The position numbers were made by a program, and so were the translations under genes. From assembly GCA_036375995.1 (NCBI GenBank), contig DASVBE010000298.1, positions 1 through 5,282 on the forward strand: a stretch of DNA of 5,282 nucleotides, in the 5' to 3' direction. The notes under the pieces are model-generated. The model was not told the origin of the DNA and did not search any database. It saw only the letters and a list, made by a program, of their open reading frames with translations. The stretch is from DASVBE01 sp036375995. GTDB taxonomy: Bacteria > Actinomycetota > Actinomycetes > Streptosporangiales > Streptosporangiaceae. Numbering within the stretch: position 1 is the stretch's first letter; each line of letters opens with the position of its first letter. Of the stretch, positions 5,107 to 5,282 are shown piece by piece.

Positions 5107-5282
5107 TTCTGGGGGCCGGTCTGCGTCACAAGGCTGGTCCATCAGCACCAGCTCAGCCCCGGCGCCATCGCCGGCGCCGCCCTGATCCGCCCCGACGGCG
5201 TCATCGGCTGGAAGCCGCCCGCCGGAACCCCCACCGCCGAAGCAGCCCCTCAGCTCACCCCCGTCCTGGCCGCCCTGCTGTC
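5104..5282 (+). pseudogene. Possible C-terminal remnant of an FAD-dependent aromatic monooxygenase
   Basis: A frame open to the right edge reads ...GAIAGAALIRPDGVIGWK (reaching codon 5212-5214) and then a Pro/Ala-rich end ...LTPVLAALL. The pattern (A/L)L-(I/V)-RPDG-x-(I/V)-x-W is typical of the C-terminal thioredoxin-like domain of class A flavoprotein monooxygenases such as polyketide or rifampicin hydroxylases. The FAD-binding body that should precede it, several hundred residues, is absent: upstream lies only the terminator hairpin and the exporter stop codon. The frame happens to equal the exporter's frame. No good start with a Shine-Dalgarno is visible; GTG at 5089 is the only in-frame candidate before the motif. 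It may be a relic, or a short protein continuing past the window. The similarity is from memory of the motif and needs a database search. Confidence 0.35.

Overview
The window is very GC-rich and densely coding. Starts are ATG or GTG behind purine-rich Shine-Dalgarno sequences, and genes overlap by ATGA or GTGA. Together with the protein families present, this points to an actinomycete (Actinomycetota). I cannot name a genus from the sequence alone.

Layout. (1) Positions 1-1551, minus strand: the threonine branch of aspartate-family amino-acid biosynthesis. A complete homoserine dehydrogenase gene (hom) overlaps by 4 bp the start of a threonine synthase gene (thrC) that runs off the left edge. 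(2) Positions 1659-2168, plus strand: a small DinB-superfamily protein, divergent from hom across a 107-bp gap. (3) Positions 2181-3370, minus strand: a TetR-family regulator followed, with a 4-bp GTGA overlap, by a Nudix hydrolase. The Nudix gene converges on the DinB gene with only 12 bp between the stops. (4) Positions 3520-5046, plus strand: a 14-TM DHA2-family (EmrB/QacA-type) drug exporter, divergent from tetR. (5) Positions 5047-5282: a likely terminator hairpin, then an open frame resembling the C-terminal end of an FAD-dependent aromatic monooxygenase, without a visible gene body.

How the genes work together. hom and thrC act in the homoserine-to-threonine pathway, and hom carries a C-terminal ACT domain that fits feedback control. 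The tetR / DHA2 pair looks like a classic ligand-responsive efflux module. The 149-bp intergenic region holds two near-identical palindromes, ACCGGAGG(C/A)AGCCTCCGT. One sits exactly in the -35/-10 spacer of a good plus-strand promoter for the exporter. The other sits in the spacer of a weaker minus-strand candidate for tetR. The regulator therefore probably represses both units, and the Nudix gene would be controlled with it by co-transcription.

No RNA gene, CRISPR array or insertion sequence was seen. I found no evidence for a wholly new system. The most interesting parts are the compact twin-operator switch, the Nudix gene tied to an efflux regulator, and the orphan monooxygenase-like tail after the exporter. 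No stretch over 300 bases lacks a gene.
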